Assembly (NCBI RefSeq): GCF_002846415.1
Contig: NZ_PJMX01000001.1
Coordinates: forward strand, 496,001-560,000
DNA length: 64,000 nucleotides
Direction: 5' to 3'
Source of the DNA: Streptomyces sp. TLI_146
GTDB lineage: Bacteria > Actinomycetota > Actinomycetes > Streptomycetales > Streptomycetaceae
The position numbers and the translations under genes were made by a program. The notes beneath the pieces are model-generated. The model made no database searches. It saw only the letters and a list, made by a program, of their open reading frames with translations, and had not been told where the DNA came from. Below, one piece after another: positions 7,798-17,038 of the stretch; within the stretch, counting starts at the first letter, position 1, and each line of letters starts with the position of its first letter.

Positions 7798-8805
7798 TCA
7801 GGCATCACGTACGAAGGCTGACGGTGTCTGGCCGTTCTGCGCCTGCTGAGCTCGTTCGGCCATCATCCTTGCCAGTACTTCCAGACGTGATGTGGCGAAG
7901 GGCTGGCGATCGGTATCGGTGCCCTGGATGGACAGGACGACTGTGCCGACACGTAGAGTGATGAAGCCTCCGCCGGGACCGTCTTGGGTGCCATGTCCGG
8001 CTACGGCCCACTGCTCGTCGCCGATCTTCGGCATCGGAACCGTCAAGCCATCTGTCTCCGCCCGGCCGCTGCCATCATGCGATTTCTTCACCGCGTTGAA
8101 GAAATCATGTGCTTTTTCCGCATTGCTGCAAGCCGCGGCGAGGAAGGACACTTTGGCTTCCGGATCCCCCATCAGATAGTCGACAGATGCCGCGACGATC
8201 AATCCCGGCCCCTGAGCCGCCGTCAGGGTCTCGGCCGGCCTAGGCTGCGTCCACTTCACGGGCAGGCTCCCTTGAGTGGGCAGCACTTGGTGCAGGGAAA
8301 CGCTGTTGAGGGCCGTGACGGCCTCGTCCCGTCCGGGGCCGCTACCTGTGATCATCCGTGCACCGCCGTAGATGCCGATGGCCACAAGGGCGACGAGAAC
8401 CAGCGCAGCAGCCAGCAGCGAAAGCCGGTTATTTCGCGTGTTGTTGAACGTCACAGGACCCAAAGAGATCGTGTTCCGGCCGCGTAACGTCGCGTTCTCA
8501 AACGTGATGCTGTGCGTCGTGGAGCGGGGAACCTCGGCAGGTCGGGGCCCGGCCATTGCTTCGGATAATCGCCTGGCGAAGTCCGGATCGCTGTCCACCT
8601 CGGCTTGGAGCAGTGTACGCAGCTCGCTTATGGCATCCGGGTCCCGTTGCCCGCCAGCGACTGCATGCATCGCGGTGCGCCCGCGGTCTGTTGTGGCGAG
8701 TCGCTCCCGCACCACGTCGGAGACCGCCTGCCCTACCCCGGTTCCGGCAGCAACCGCCGTACCATCGGCCATCTGCGTGAAGATCTCAAGCACCCTGTCG
8801 ATCAT
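7798..8805 (-). CDS. Single-pass membrane protein with cytoplasmic helical domain and extracellular domain
   Basis: A 335-residue protein starting at ATG 8805 behind AGGGGGTGG. Residues 1-85 are helical and resemble the N-terminal modules of Streptomyces proteins that carry short homotypic-interaction motifs. Residues 99-124 form a short beta-type, Asn-rich stretch (TLRGRNTISLGPVTFNNT). A single membrane span lies at about 127-149. The remaining 185 residues face outward and resemble sensor-like domains (GGFITLRVGTVVLSIQG). It is transcribed away from the membrane TPR-like gene at 9366. Function unknown; an envelope sensing role is a guess. Confidence 0.75.
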   Translation of the reverse strand: MIDRVLEIFTQMADGTAVAAGTGVGQAVSDVVRERLATTDRGRTAMHAVAGGQRDPDAISELRTLLQAEVDSDPDFARRLSEAMAGPRPAEVPRSTTHSITFENATLRGRNTISLGPVTFNNTRNNRLSLLAAALVLVALVAIGIYGGARMITGSGPGRDEAVTALNSVSLHQVLPTQGSLPVKWTQPRPAETLTAAQGPGLIVAASVDYLMGDPEAKVSFLAAACSNAEKAHDFFNAVKKSHDGSGRAETDGLTVPMPKIGDEQWAVAGHGTQDGPGGGFITLRVGTVVLSIQGTDTDRQPFATSRLEVLARMMAERAQQAQNGQTPSAFVRDA

Positions 8806-9365
8806 GCGCCACCCCCTGTAGCCGACACCACACATCATTGTCACCTCGGGAAGACCCGTACGAAGGGCAGTTGCAGATTCCCGATCACCAGCCACCGATC
8901 ACCAATCCCGGTATTTCGCCCGCCCGCAGGTGCCGAGACGACCCACCAGGATCTAAACAACCGTCAGTGATACGCACTTCGAGTGTCTGGAGAACCCGGT
9001 GGACCCGGGGAACCAGATGCCCGATCCCGAGCCGGATTCGGAGCCGGACGATGGCTAGGGCGGAGAGCACGGCCTCGGAGTTGGCCGCCGAGCTGCGTGC
9101 GCAGTGCGCCACTGAAATAGAGACTCGAGGCGAGGGGCATTTCAAACGGGCGGCTACCGGTCGGGCACGTCCTTGATCACACAGGTGGCCGACGGTGCGG
9201 TAGGGCCACATGACGGGCAGACGGCCGAGCCATCCACCAGCGCGGTGTGCTGCTCCGCCGTCCCGCAGACATTCCAGGCATCCGACTGACATGAGAGGAC
9301 CGTCTGGCGGATCAGGCTGTGCGCCTGCGTGCGCTGGTCAGATGAGCGGCTCTTGACTGCTCGTC
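8806..9365. other. Divergent intergenic region
   Basis: This stretch separates two divergent membrane-protein genes, so it should hold both promoters. A small open frame from ATG 9051 to 9176 (41 codons, with a helical ELAAELRAQCATEIETRG segment) and a short acidic tail just before it (PDPEPDSEPDDG) might be gene remnants, but neither is convincing. Confidence 0.4.
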
Positions 9366-11657
9366 ATGTGGAAACGTCTCACGCGCGCCCTGGCCGTCGT
9401 GGCGCTCGTCTTCCCCGGCTCCCTTGCAGCGGCACCGGGCCAGACCGCTCAGGAGACGTGCGACGCGGCGAAGCTCCATCTGGATCGGGGGTCTCTTGAC
9501 CGGGCGAAGGAGCTCTACGCGTCGGTGAAAGCCGAGGCCGGCAACCAGAGCTGCGCAGCGGAGGGTCTGCGGAACGTAGCCGGGCGGCGCCGTCAGGCAG
9601 CAGCGTTCGTCACCGAAGGGCAACTGGCCATTCGCTCCGGGCACCTCGCCGAGGCGAAGAAGAAGTTCCATTGTGCCCTTGAGCGCGATGTGAACAGTGT
9701 GGCTGCGGAAACTGGGCTCGCACGGGTTGCCGACCTGGACAGCCGCCCTCTGCCTACGGCGGCATCGAACGGCAGTCGCTTCTATTCCGACTGGGCACTG
9801 CCGGTCGGGCGTCTCGCCGTGTTCGCGGTGATCGGGCTGCTCATCCTCTACGCCCTTTCCGGGCTGCTCTCACGGGTACTGGTGAACGTCGATGCGGTGG
9901 CCTGGCCCGTGGGGGCCACCCGGGCCGCCCAAGGGCTCGGGCTCCTCCTGCTGTTCGCCGCCGCGGTCATGACACCCCTGCTCGCGATGTTCAAGCCCTT
10001 CGCTCCCGGATGGACCCAGTGCTGGATCGGGGCCGCGGTGCTCTTCGGCGTCGGCATGGCGGCGGTGGTCCTGGTGCTGTGGGGCACCAGCCAACAGCAT
10101 GAGGCGCCTGAGCCCGTAAGCACGGGAACCGCCCAGAAAACCCGGCGCGAGAAGCTGGATCAGTGGATGGTCCGGCAGCGGCGTGGCTGCAGAAGTTGGC
10201 CGTTGTTGCTCTCGTCTGTCGTTGCGGTGACGGCCGCCGGGATTCTCTTGGCGCTGGTGGGCCCGCGGCACGCGTACGGTGTGCGGCTGCTACTCGTCCA
10301 CATCGCCTTGGCTTTGATCGGCGTGCTGCTGACGGCCGTGTCGTTCGGGCTGAAGCTGCATCTGCAGGTGGAGGTCCAAAGGGCCGACGGGTCGGTGAAC
10401 GCCGCCGCCTCCGACTACCTGCTCGCCCGGATGAAGGGACTGGGCACCGAAACCCCGCGGGTCCTGGGCAAAGCCGCCTCGGCACCCACCAGCACTCCGC
10501 TGAGCCGGATTCCCAGCGAGGAACTCAGCGTCCTGCCCGCAGGCAAGGTCGTCGGGGCACTCTCCCAGCTGTTCTTCGCGCTCAGACCCGACCTCACCTG
10601 GCGCGCCAGAGTCACCTTCGTCGACGACAACCGGGTCGCCACCGCGCTGTCCCGGAACGGCAAGCATGCCGCGAGCACCGTGTTCAGCCGGGCGGAGCTG
10701 GGGCTACCGGACGACGGCGACAAACAGTGCGCCAATGCTCAGATGCTCACCGGGGCCGCCGCGTTCATCCTGGTCCACCTCAGTGAGGTCCACCCCGCGC
10801 TGCGAGAGGATCTGTTCGGCGCACAGCGGTGGAAGAGCGTGGCCCTGCAGGTCATCGCCAGAAGCAAGTCGCTGCTAGCCGACAGCCCCGAGCGCATGGC
10901 CACGCGAGTGGACCTGCTGGCCAAGGCCGTCAATGAAGATCCGGGCAATGACCTGGCGCGATTCGAGCACGTGTGGGCCGTCTACGGGGCCCAGCCCTAC
11001 ACGCAAATGGACTTTGCCGCCTTCGCCGCGACCCTCGGTGCCGAATACAAGAACCGCCTTCTGTCTCGCGTCGAGGACACAGCGGAGGGCTGGATCCCAC
11101 TGAAGATCCGGGTCCTCTACAGCATTGCCGCCCAGCGGCTCAACGCCTACATCGCCTCTGATGCACCCGATAGGGACCAGGAGCGGGCCCACGCGCGCGA
11201 GGCGGCCGATGAACTCAGGCGGCTCTGCGAGAAGACGGACTGGAAGCGCAAGGAACTGCGCCGCCAGACAGAAACTATGCTCCCCCACGCCCTGAATCTG
11301 ATCCACTGCCTCAACGCTGTCGATCCCACAGAAGAGACCAGGACAGCAGCCAGAGGGGCGGCTCAACATCCACACCCAGGGCAACCCATTTCCCCCCGGC
11401 TGGCCTACGAATACGCCTGCCTGCACATGTTCATCGCCCAGCAGCCCGACCTGGCTGCCTCGCTCCGTGACATCCAGCGCACGTACGCTCTTCAGGACCT
11501 CCAGAGCGCCCTTCTGACGGACGCCAACAGAACCGACGCGCTCGGGGACCCGTGCTTCAAGGAGCTGCGAGGGGACGAACGGTTCAAGAAGCTGACCCGT
11601 ATTACGCAAGCTCCGCCCCCAGGGACGCCTCCCTCTGCGGATGGGTCCGCGCAGTGA
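9366..11657 (+). CDS. Large polytopic membrane protein with N-terminal TPR-like repeats
   Basis: A 763-residue protein. A Sec signal covers about residues 1-24. Residues 28-125 contain two TPR-like helical hairpins (LDRGSLDRAKELYASVK; AIRSGHLAEAKKKFHCALER) expected outside the membrane. Five hydrophobic spans follow at about 145-168, 188-208, 219-240, 279-299 and 305-328. The C-terminal 430 residues are soluble, alpha-helical and probably cytoplasmic. No catalytic motif was recognised. Divergent from the single-pass protein at 8805; the two may act together. Confidence 0.75.
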   Translation: MWKRLTRALAVVALVFPGSLAAAPGQTAQETCDAAKLHLDRGSLDRAKELYASVKAEAGNQSCAAEGLRNVAGRRRQAAAFVTEGQLAIRSGHLAEAKKKFHCALERDVNSVAAETGLARVADLDSRPLPTAASNGSRFYSDWALPVGRLAVFAVIGLLILYALSGLLSRVLVNVDAVAWPVGATRAAQGLGLLLLFAAAVMTPLLAMFKPFAPGWTQCWIGAAVLFGVGMAAVVLVLWGTSQQHEAPEPVSTGTAQKTRREKLDQWMVRQRRGCRSWPLLLSSVVAVTAAGILLALVGPRHAYGVRLLLVHIALALIGVLLTAVSFGLKLHLQVEVQRADGSVNAAASDYLLARMKGLGTETPRVLGKAASAPTSTPLSRIPSEELSVLPAGKVVGALSQLFFALRPDLTWRARVTFVDDNRVATALSRNGKHAASTVFSRAELGLPDDGDKQCANAQMLTGAAAFILVHLSEVHPALREDLFGAQRWKSVALQVIARSKSLLADSPERMATRVDLLAKAVNEDPGNDLARFEHVWAVYGAQPYTQMDFAAFAATLGAEYKNRLLSRVEDTAEGWIPLKIRVLYSIAAQRLNAYIASDAPDRDQERAHAREAADELRRLCEKTDWKRKELRRQTETMLPHALNLIHCLNAVDPTEETRTAARGAAQHPHPGQPISPRLAYEYACLHMFIAQQPDLAASLRDIQRTYALQDLQSALLTDANRTDALGDPCFKELRGDERFKKLTRITQAPPPGTPPSADGSAQ

Positions 11658-12197
11658 CGCCCCGCGGAGAGGGCATCGCACCTTCGCTGGCGCCCCTACC
11701 GTAGAGCGGGGAGAGTGGCCCTTCCCGGACTCCGGTCCGCGACGGACCCCACACCCCCGGACCCGGACGGCTTTGCCGAGTTCCTCAACCAGGCCGCGGA
11801 TCTCGCAAGCCAGGCTGTTGAACGCGGATACCGCCTCTACTGCTGGATCTGTGGGCGGCGCCCCTGTTCGCCACCGCCCGCCGGCGCACCGTCGCCGAAC
11901 TGCTCGCCACGTCACCACCACCTCGTCGTTCTGCGCTGCGGCCGGTGTCCATGCCGAGCAGCGTCCGGAGAACAGTTACGCACGCCTAGTCCTGAGCGTC
12001 GGCGCCGCTTTCCGGCGGCGGTGCGCTGGGCGCTGTGAATCCGCGCCCGGCCCGCACAACGCACCGCTCGCATCACTTGCTCCGGTGTGATGCGAGCGGC
12101 GTGGCGGGGAGTCACCGCACCTGGACCGCCTTCCTCCGGCGAGAACTGGTGCATGCGCGGAGTGGTCGGGCTCGGCCGATCAGGGCGGGCTGTCACC
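11658..12197. other. Intergenic stretch with one doubtful ORF
   Basis: A GTG frame at 11715-12038 (107 codons) starts with a protein-like helix (GFAEFLNQAADLASQAVERG) but turns into Cys/Arg/Pro-rich low-quality sequence after residue 50, while another frame then looks better (LWAAPLFATARRRTVAELL). This suggests a frameshifted or decayed gene. Nothing else seen. Confidence 0.4.
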
Positions 12198-12536
12198 TCA
12201 TGAGCCGGGCATGAATGTCGAACCGTACGGGCCGTTCTCGTAATAGCAGATGCCAGCCCTGGCGGCAGGTGCCGCTTGCGGTGCGGCGGTGGAGGTGGCC
12301 GGTGCCGCCTTGAGACATGTGACCCGCGCCCCGGCGTGTTCGGCGTACGTGAGCGCACATCCGGGCAGGGACATGGAGGCCAGTTCCTGGGTGATCGCTG
12401 CTTTGAGCGCGGGCCCTGGCGCAGTGAGCGACGGGGCGGTCAGTGCGGACTGGGTGGCTCCGGCGGGGCTGCCCCACAGCACCGCGGTCACCAGGGCCGC
12501 CGCACCTGCCAGCGGCATAGCAGAACGTTTACGCAT
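12198..12536 (-). CDS. Small secreted protein
   Basis: A 112-residue product from ATG 12536 behind AGGGATGGGA. It has a Sec signal peptide (MRKRSAMPLAGAAALVTAVL, processing near AGATQ). The mature part contains three cysteines (PGCALTY, VTCLK, GICYYENGPYG), an Ala/Pro-rich linker and a Tyr/Gly-rich C-terminus. The family is not recognised and no partner is adjacent. Confidence 0.75.
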   Translation of the reverse strand: MRKRSAMPLAGAAALVTAVLWGSPAGATQSALTAPSLTAPGPALKAAITQELASMSLPGCALTYAEHAGARVTCLKAAPATSTAAPQAAPAARAGICYYENGPYGSTFMPGS

Positions 12537-12753
12537 GGTGTTCCCATCCCTTCGTCGATCCCGATCGAGCTACATGTCACGAGCCCCCGGCATACTCGGC
12601 GCACCCTGTGCCACCATCCTGGTTCCGCTCGACGGCCCAGCGTTTCCAGATGGGGATGAACCTCCTGGTTCCGTGGGTGCGTTCGACGATTTCCAGGTCG
12701 ATGCTGATAGAACGTCTCTTGCCCCAACTAGTTTGTGATGCAAAGCTGATGGC

Positions 12754-13509
12754 GTGGCAGACGCATCAGTGCCGTCTTCGGACGCTCCTCACGAAGTCCT
12801 TGCCAGCCTCGGCGAGTTGACCCGCCGAGTCCGCGCCGCCCAACGCGGCACCTGGTTCCCTCTACTGCTGCTCGGCGCGCTCACGCTGGGCGGCATCCTG
12901 GTCAACCGCTTCACCTTCCACGTCGAGACCCTTCCCTGCCCGGCGACCGACCCCGAGGCAGGCCTCAACTGCACCGGGGAGACGCAGGGTTCGCCGTACT
13001 ACTGGGACCTCGGACTGGCCCTCGCCTACGTCGCTACGGCGTTCTTCTACATCCGCCGCTCCCGCGACCGCGGAGTCGGCACCCCGGTCCAGCCGTACAT
13101 CCTTACCGGGATCACCCTGCTCGGCCTGGTGACCGCCACCACGTTCTGGGCCACCCGTCACGGACTCCCGCAGCCCGGCGACCCGGTCGACTTCTGGGGT
13201 TGGCACCTCGGCCCCAACTCCGAAGCACCGCCGTTCATCGGCATGCTCGTCGGCAACGTCACAGCCGTCGGACTGCCGCTACTCGTACTGTCCTGGGTGG
13301 AGCGCAGCGGGGCCCTGCTGCTGCTCGCCCTGGCGTACCTGGCCCTCATTCTGGTGCCGTTCCTCACCCACTTCCAGCTCGTCCAGTTCATCCCCGTCAC
13401 CTCTCCCTGGTCCGCCGCGCCCCACCTTGGCCTCCAAGCGGTGCTCCTCCTTCTCGGCGCCCTCGGCTTCGGCCTGGCCGAGCGATCCCGCCGGCGCGAC
13501 GCCTCATGA
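12754..13509 (+). CDS. Polytopic membrane protein of unknown function
   Basis: A 251-residue protein starting at GTG 12754. After a 30-residue cytoplasmic head it has about six hydrophobic spans (near residues 33-50, 86-100, 120-140, 163-180, 185-205 and 222-242) and a first external loop with two cysteines (LPCPATD, LNCTGE). Its stop overlaps the ATG of the next gene (ATGA at 13506-13509), so it is the first gene of a three-gene operon with a winged-helix regulator and a Tat-exported hydrolase. No family was assigned. Confidence 0.8.
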   Translation: MADASVPSSDAPHEVLASLGELTRRVRAAQRGTWFPLLLLGALTLGGILVNRFTFHVETLPCPATDPEAGLNCTGETQGSPYYWDLGLALAYVATAFFYIRRSRDRGVGTPVQPYILTGITLLGLVTATTFWATRHGLPQPGDPVDFWGWHLGPNSEAPPFIGMLVGNVTAVGLPLLVLSWVERSGALLLLALAYLALILVPFLTHFQLVQFIPVTSPWSAAPHLGLQAVLLLLGALGFGLAERSRRRDAS

Positions 13510-13850
13510 CCTCCGAGCCCGATCAGCACCCCGTCAACGGCCTGAACGACGTGGTCCACCAGCGCGTCCGCCTCGGCATCCTCACCGTGGCCCACCAGGC
13601 ACGCCGTGTCGAGTTCGGCTTCCTGCGCACAGCACTCGCCCTCACCGCCGGCAACCTCAGCCAGCATCTCGCGGTCCTGGAGAAGGCCGGACTGGTCGAG
13701 ATCGAGAAGGGTTACGAGGGCAAGCGCGCCCGCACCTGGCTCTCCCTCACCCCCGCGGGCGAGCGCGCGCTGCGCGACGAGGTCACCCAGCTCAAGCGAC
13801 TCATCCAGCAGATCGAGACACCCGCCAAGAACGCCGGGGAGGACATGTGA
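13506..13850 (+). CDS. Winged-helix transcriptional regulator (MarR/ArsR-like)
   Basis: A 114-residue single-domain winged-helix protein. It starts VHQRVRLGILTVAHQ, followed by a recognition-helix segment TAGNLSQHLAVLEKAGLVEI and a wing with YEGKRARTWLSLTPAGERAL. This matches the short HTH_34/MarR-like regulators. It overlaps the upstream membrane gene (ATGA) and the downstream hydrolase (GTG 13847 overlapping its TGA), so all three should be co-translated; it probably regulates its own operon. Confidence 0.9.
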   Translation: MTSEPDQHPVNGLNDVVHQRVRLGILTVAHQARRVEFGFLRTALALTAGNLSQHLAVLEKAGLVEIEKGYEGKRARTWLSLTPAGERALRDEVTQLKRLIQQIETPAKNAGEDM

Positions 13851-15064
13851 CCACCACACCAGTCAGCTTGAAAACGGACCTGACGCGCCGACGCATGCTC
13901 ACAGCAACGCTGGCCGCCGGCGTCGGAGCCGCCTTACCGCTCGGCTCGGCGGGCCACGCGCGGGCGGCAACGGCTGCCACCGGCCTGGCACGGCTCACGC
14001 TGCCCGCCGCCACTGGACCGTACCCGGTAGGCACTGTTCCGCTGCACCTCATCGACGCCTCACGCCCGGACCCCGTGGCCGGTCCCGGGCACTACCGCGA
14101 GCTGATGGCCACCGCCTGGTACCCCGCGCGGGACGTCGGGCGGTACCCGGTGGCGCCCTGGATGCCGCCCGGCGCCCTCAAGGCATACCTCACCGACGTC
14201 GGGTTCGGCGCACTGGTCCCCCTGGCGCCGCTCACCGCAGGCCACGTCGGCGCACCGGTGCTGCGGTCGGCCCGGCGGCTGCCCGTCCTCGTGTACTCGC
14301 ACGGCGCGCACAGCCACCAGGGCGACCACACCATCATGGTCCAGGAGCTCGCCAGTCACGGATACGCGGTCGTGACGGTGGCTCACCAGTACGACACGTA
14401 CACCGAGTTCCCCGATGGCCGCGTCGCCGTCCCGCTGGACGACCGCGATGCGCCGACCCTGCCCGGGGACTTCGCCGCAGACCTGCGCTTCGTCCTCGAC
14501 AGCGTCGAGCAACTCGCCGCCGGATGCAATCCGGACGCCGACCGGCGGAAGCTACCAGCCGGGCTGCTCGGCTCCCTCGACCCGCGGCACACGGGCGCGT
14601 TCGGCTGGTCGAAGGGCGGGACAGCCACCGCCTGCGCCACGCTCGCGGACGAGCGCATCCGGGCCGGCCTGAGCCTCGACGGCCCGATGCAGATGAACCC
14701 GCCGCTGACCGGGGACCTGGACCGGCCGTTCATGATGATGTCCGCCGAGTTCACCCGGGCCACGGACCCCGAGGCCGCCGCGTTCTGGTCCCATCTACGG
14801 GGCCCGCGGCTGAACATCCAGGCCGTAGGCGCCGCCCACATCTCGTACGGCGACAACGAGGCACTGTTCCCCCAGGTGGCGAAGCTGTTCGGATGGAGCG
14901 GACAGCAGCTCCAGGAGGTGATCGGCACCCTCGACCCCGACCAAGCAGTGAAGATCCAGCAGGCGTACCCGCGCGCCTTCTTCGACCGGCATCTACGACA
15001 CCGCCGGAGCCATCTGCTCGACGGACCCGTCCCGTCCTTCCCCGAGGTGAAGTTCATCCCCTGA
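13847..15064 (+). CDS. Tat-exported alpha/beta hydrolase (PAF-acetylhydrolase-like)
   Basis: A 405-residue secreted hydrolase. The N-terminus has a twin-arginine signal (LTRRRMLTATLAAG) ending near ARAA. The body has the alpha/beta-hydrolase order: oxyanion region VLVYSHGAHSHQGDH, nucleophile elbow GWSKGG (Ser nucleophile) and a late histidine in AAHISYGD. It resembles bacterial platelet-activating-factor acetylhydrolase-like esterases. GTG 13847 overlaps the regulator stop. A rare TTA leucine codon at 13934-13936 lies within the signal peptide region, implying dependence on bldA tRNA. Confidence 0.88.
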   Translation: MTTTPVSLKTDLTRRRMLTATLAAGVGAALPLGSAGHARAATAATGLARLTLPAATGPYPVGTVPLHLIDASRPDPVAGPGHYRELMATAWYPARDVGRYPVAPWMPPGALKAYLTDVGFGALVPLAPLTAGHVGAPVLRSARRLPVLVYSHGAHSHQGDHTIMVQELASHGYAVVTVAHQYDTYTEFPDGRVAVPLDDRDAPTLPGDFAADLRFVLDSVEQLAAGCNPDADRRKLPAGLLGSLDPRHTGAFGWSKGGTATACATLADERIRAGLSLDGPMQMNPPLTGDLDRPFMMMSAEFTRATDPEAAAFWSHLRGPRLNIQAVGAAHISYGDNEALFPQVAKLFGWSGQQLQEVIGTLDPDQAVKIQQAYPRAFFDRHLRHRRSHLLDGPVPSFPEVKFIP

Positions 15065-15178
15065 GCGAAGAGGAGCGACCCACTGGGGGGCGCTCCCCTT
15101 CACACGCAGCGCCCAGCAGCTAGGCAGGTGGCCAATCAAGGCCCTGGTCAAGTGGTCTCGCACCCAGTACCGCACGTA

Positions 15179-15216
15179 AACTCTAGTTTGCATATGGTGG
15201 TTCGGGAACTATAGTT
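15179..15216. promoter_or_regulatory. Paired AACT(N)TAGTT operator-like palindromes
   Basis: AACTCTAGTT at 15179-15188 and AACTATAGTT at 15207-15216 are two near-identical 10-bp palindromes 28 bases apart centre to centre. They lie immediately before the start of the HTH protein at 15222. This is the typical arrangement of autoregulator binding sites. Confidence 0.55.
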
Positions 15217-15221
15217 GTCAC

Positions 15222-15761
15222 ATGATGGTCTCTGAGATCACCCCGGAAGAGCAGGTAGAACTCCACAAGGCGCTGTACGACGCCTTGAATCCGCTGGCCT
15301 CGGCGATTCGCTCCCGACAGACCGGGCTGCCCGCGGACCATATGTGGGAAGCGCATCCCATCGACGTGGCGCTGTCCGTCCTGGCCGCTTGGAAGGTGAT
15401 GGACGTCGAGGTCAGGCGGTTGACCGCGCACGCGGCAGCAACCGCTGGCTCCTACGGCGCCAGTTACGAGCAGATGGGGGCCGTCTGGGGCATCACCCGG
15501 CAGGGTGCCCGCAAGAAATGGCCCGACGCTGTCAGCCGCTCAGCGCCCGCGACAGCGGGCAGAAGTACGCTCGCACTCTTCGGGGGGACTGCCGAACTGG
15601 TGCAGACGCCTTCCGGCGACTGGAGTTGGACAGGTGTGGGCGCTGATGGAGCATCCGCCGCGGTCACCGATGGGACGCGCTACGCGACCGCGGAAGAAGC
15701 CGCAGCCCATGCGGGCGTTTTCCTCAAAGAACACGCCCTCGACCCAGTCGACCGTTCCTAG
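15222..15761 (+). CDS. Putative DNA-binding protein with C-terminal extension
   Basis: A 179-residue protein. Residues 1-75 are helical; residues 76-100 contain a helix-turn-helix-like segment YEQMGAVWGITRQGARKKWP, a pattern seen in many uncharacterised Streptomyces proteins. The C-terminal 70 residues have a beta-type pattern (PSGDWSWTGVGADG ... GTRYATAEEAAAHAG). Twin palindromes sit directly upstream, supporting an autoregulatory DNA-binding role. No partner gene is coupled. Confidence 0.7.
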   Translation: MMVSEITPEEQVELHKALYDALNPLASAIRSRQTGLPADHMWEAHPIDVALSVLAAWKVMDVEVRRLTAHAAATAGSYGASYEQMGAVWGITRQGARKKWPDAVSRSAPATAGRSTLALFGGTAELVQTPSGDWSWTGVGADGASAAVTDGTRYATAEEAAAHAGVFLKEHALDPVDRS

Positions 15762-16020
15762 AGGTAGGCAACGTTCGCCCTGGGGGTGTGGGCGGCCGCC
15801 GACGGTGTCCCACCTGCCCGGCGGGGCACCGTAAGCCCGCCAGGGCTGAGGAGTTGCCGGCCCCGCCGCACCCCGGCCTGTGCGGGGTCGGCCGGATGCC
15901 CGACATCCGGGGGTGGCTAGGATCTTGAAGGGCACGGCACGGGTCGTCAGAGGGAGTCCGCTGTGATGTCTTCGATCAGGGATACGTCGGCGCGTGCGCT
16001 GTCCGGGGAGCTGAAGAGCC
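15762..16020. other. Short intergenic stretch with a small coupled ORF
   Basis: No clear gene. A 21-codon frame (GTG 15963 / ATG 15966, MSSIRDTSARALSGELKSRG) ends overlapping GTG 16021 of the next ORF. It may be the leader or a surviving N-terminal fragment of another gene. Confidence 0.35.
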
Positions 16021-16386
16021 GTGGCTGACACCCGCGTCCGAAGAAACGCCCGACCGGTCATGGCCAGAGCAGTGGCGAGCCTGGGCGGCTACGACCACGT
16101 CGACGCGGTGGCCGTGGACATCCCCGAAGGCACCAGCGCCGCCGAGTTCGCCCACCGGGTCCTCGCCGCGACCCCAGGGTGGGTGCACCGGCTCCTGGAC
16201 ATACGCGACATGCCGACGCGATGGAGCGCAGGAGTGATCACGAAGGTGCGCGGAAGCGGTAACAGCACTCCCCTTTATGGCGTGCACGCTACGCCATACG
16301 GGGTACCTGCATGGCTGGCGGCCAGATGCGGCGGACAAGCTCAGGTGCCACTGTGGAGGGACCGACGAAAGGGACGATCGCTGTGA
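16021..16386 (+). pseudogene. Truncated DUF2867-like protein (tentative)
   Basis: A 121-codon frame from GTG 16021. Residues 20-70 (YDHVDAVAVDIPEGTSAAEF, then LAATPGWVHRLLDIRD) resemble the start of DUF2867-type proteins, which normally continue for about 150 residues. After residue 75 the sequence loses family character (GNSTPLYGVHATPYGVPAW). The gene is probably cut short by a rearrangement. Low certainty on the family. Confidence 0.4.
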
Positions 16387-16580
16387 GCACTCACAAAGAG
16401 AGGGAAGGCGACCCGCGGGTCGACGAGGAGGCACGGGAGCGGTCATCCGAGCAACGGAACATCACCGCACCGACCCCGCCGGACGTACGGGCCAAGGACC
16501 ACCACGAGGACACGGACGACGACACGGGCGAGGGCAGGGACGGCGGGGGCGATCAGTCAGCGGCCGATCAGGTGCCCTGA
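16383..16580 (+). CDS. Small acidic hydrophilic protein
   Basis: GTG 16383 overlaps the stop of the previous frame and has GGGA about 9 bases before it. The 65-residue product is very polar, rich in Glu, Asp, Arg and Gly (VDEEARERSSEQ; DDDTGEGRDGGGDQSAADQ), and is probably disordered. Similar short acidic proteins are common in Streptomyces and have no known function. Confidence 0.5.
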   Translation: MSTHKEREGDPRVDEEARERSSEQRNITAPTPPDVRAKDHHEDTDDDTGEGRDGGGDQSAADQVP

Positions 16581-17038
16581 CTCCCCGACCGCTCCCCCGG
16601 ATCACGTGATGACGAGACGATCACGACGAGGGCCGCTTCGCACGGGCGGCGGTGGCGGATGAAATAGGGACTGTGGGCCAGGGTGGTCCCGGCGCGAATG
16701 GTGTACGGGCCGACCCGCCTATCGGTAGGGGCAACCCGTGTGCGAATCCAGCCGGAGGGACAGGCGCAGCGGTGTTGGTGAACGGCGATGGCGGGATCTT
16801 CCACGCCTCCCGCGACACCTCAGACAAGTGGTCAGGGTTCGACAACTCCAGCGGTCAGATACGCCACGGCGTCCCCGGGTCTACGTCTCTCGTACCCGTC
16901 CCCGGATGCGCTGCACACCCGAGGGGCGACGGTGTCATTGGCGGCGACCTACGGACAGCGGTGGTCGATGCGATGGGTCACGCGTACACCGGCGACTCCT
17001 GGCCTGATTGCGGGACCAGTTCCGGCGCTGCGCGCTGG
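16581..17038. other. Stretch with traces of a decayed gene
   Basis: No intact gene. A + strand segment from about 16773 reads VLVNGDGGIFHASRDTSDKW, like one blade of a tectonin or FG-GAP-type beta-propeller, then loses frame. It ends against the stop of the leftward RidA-like gene. Confidence 0.35.

Noticed and set aside
8885..9292. A 135-codon minus-strand frame between the divergent membrane genes
   Set aside because: Codon use and amino acid composition do not look like a Streptomyces gene; no start signal.
12250..12738. A + strand frame opposite the small secreted protein
   Set aside because: Shadow of the signal-peptide-bearing gene on the minus strand, which has a good ribosome-binding site.
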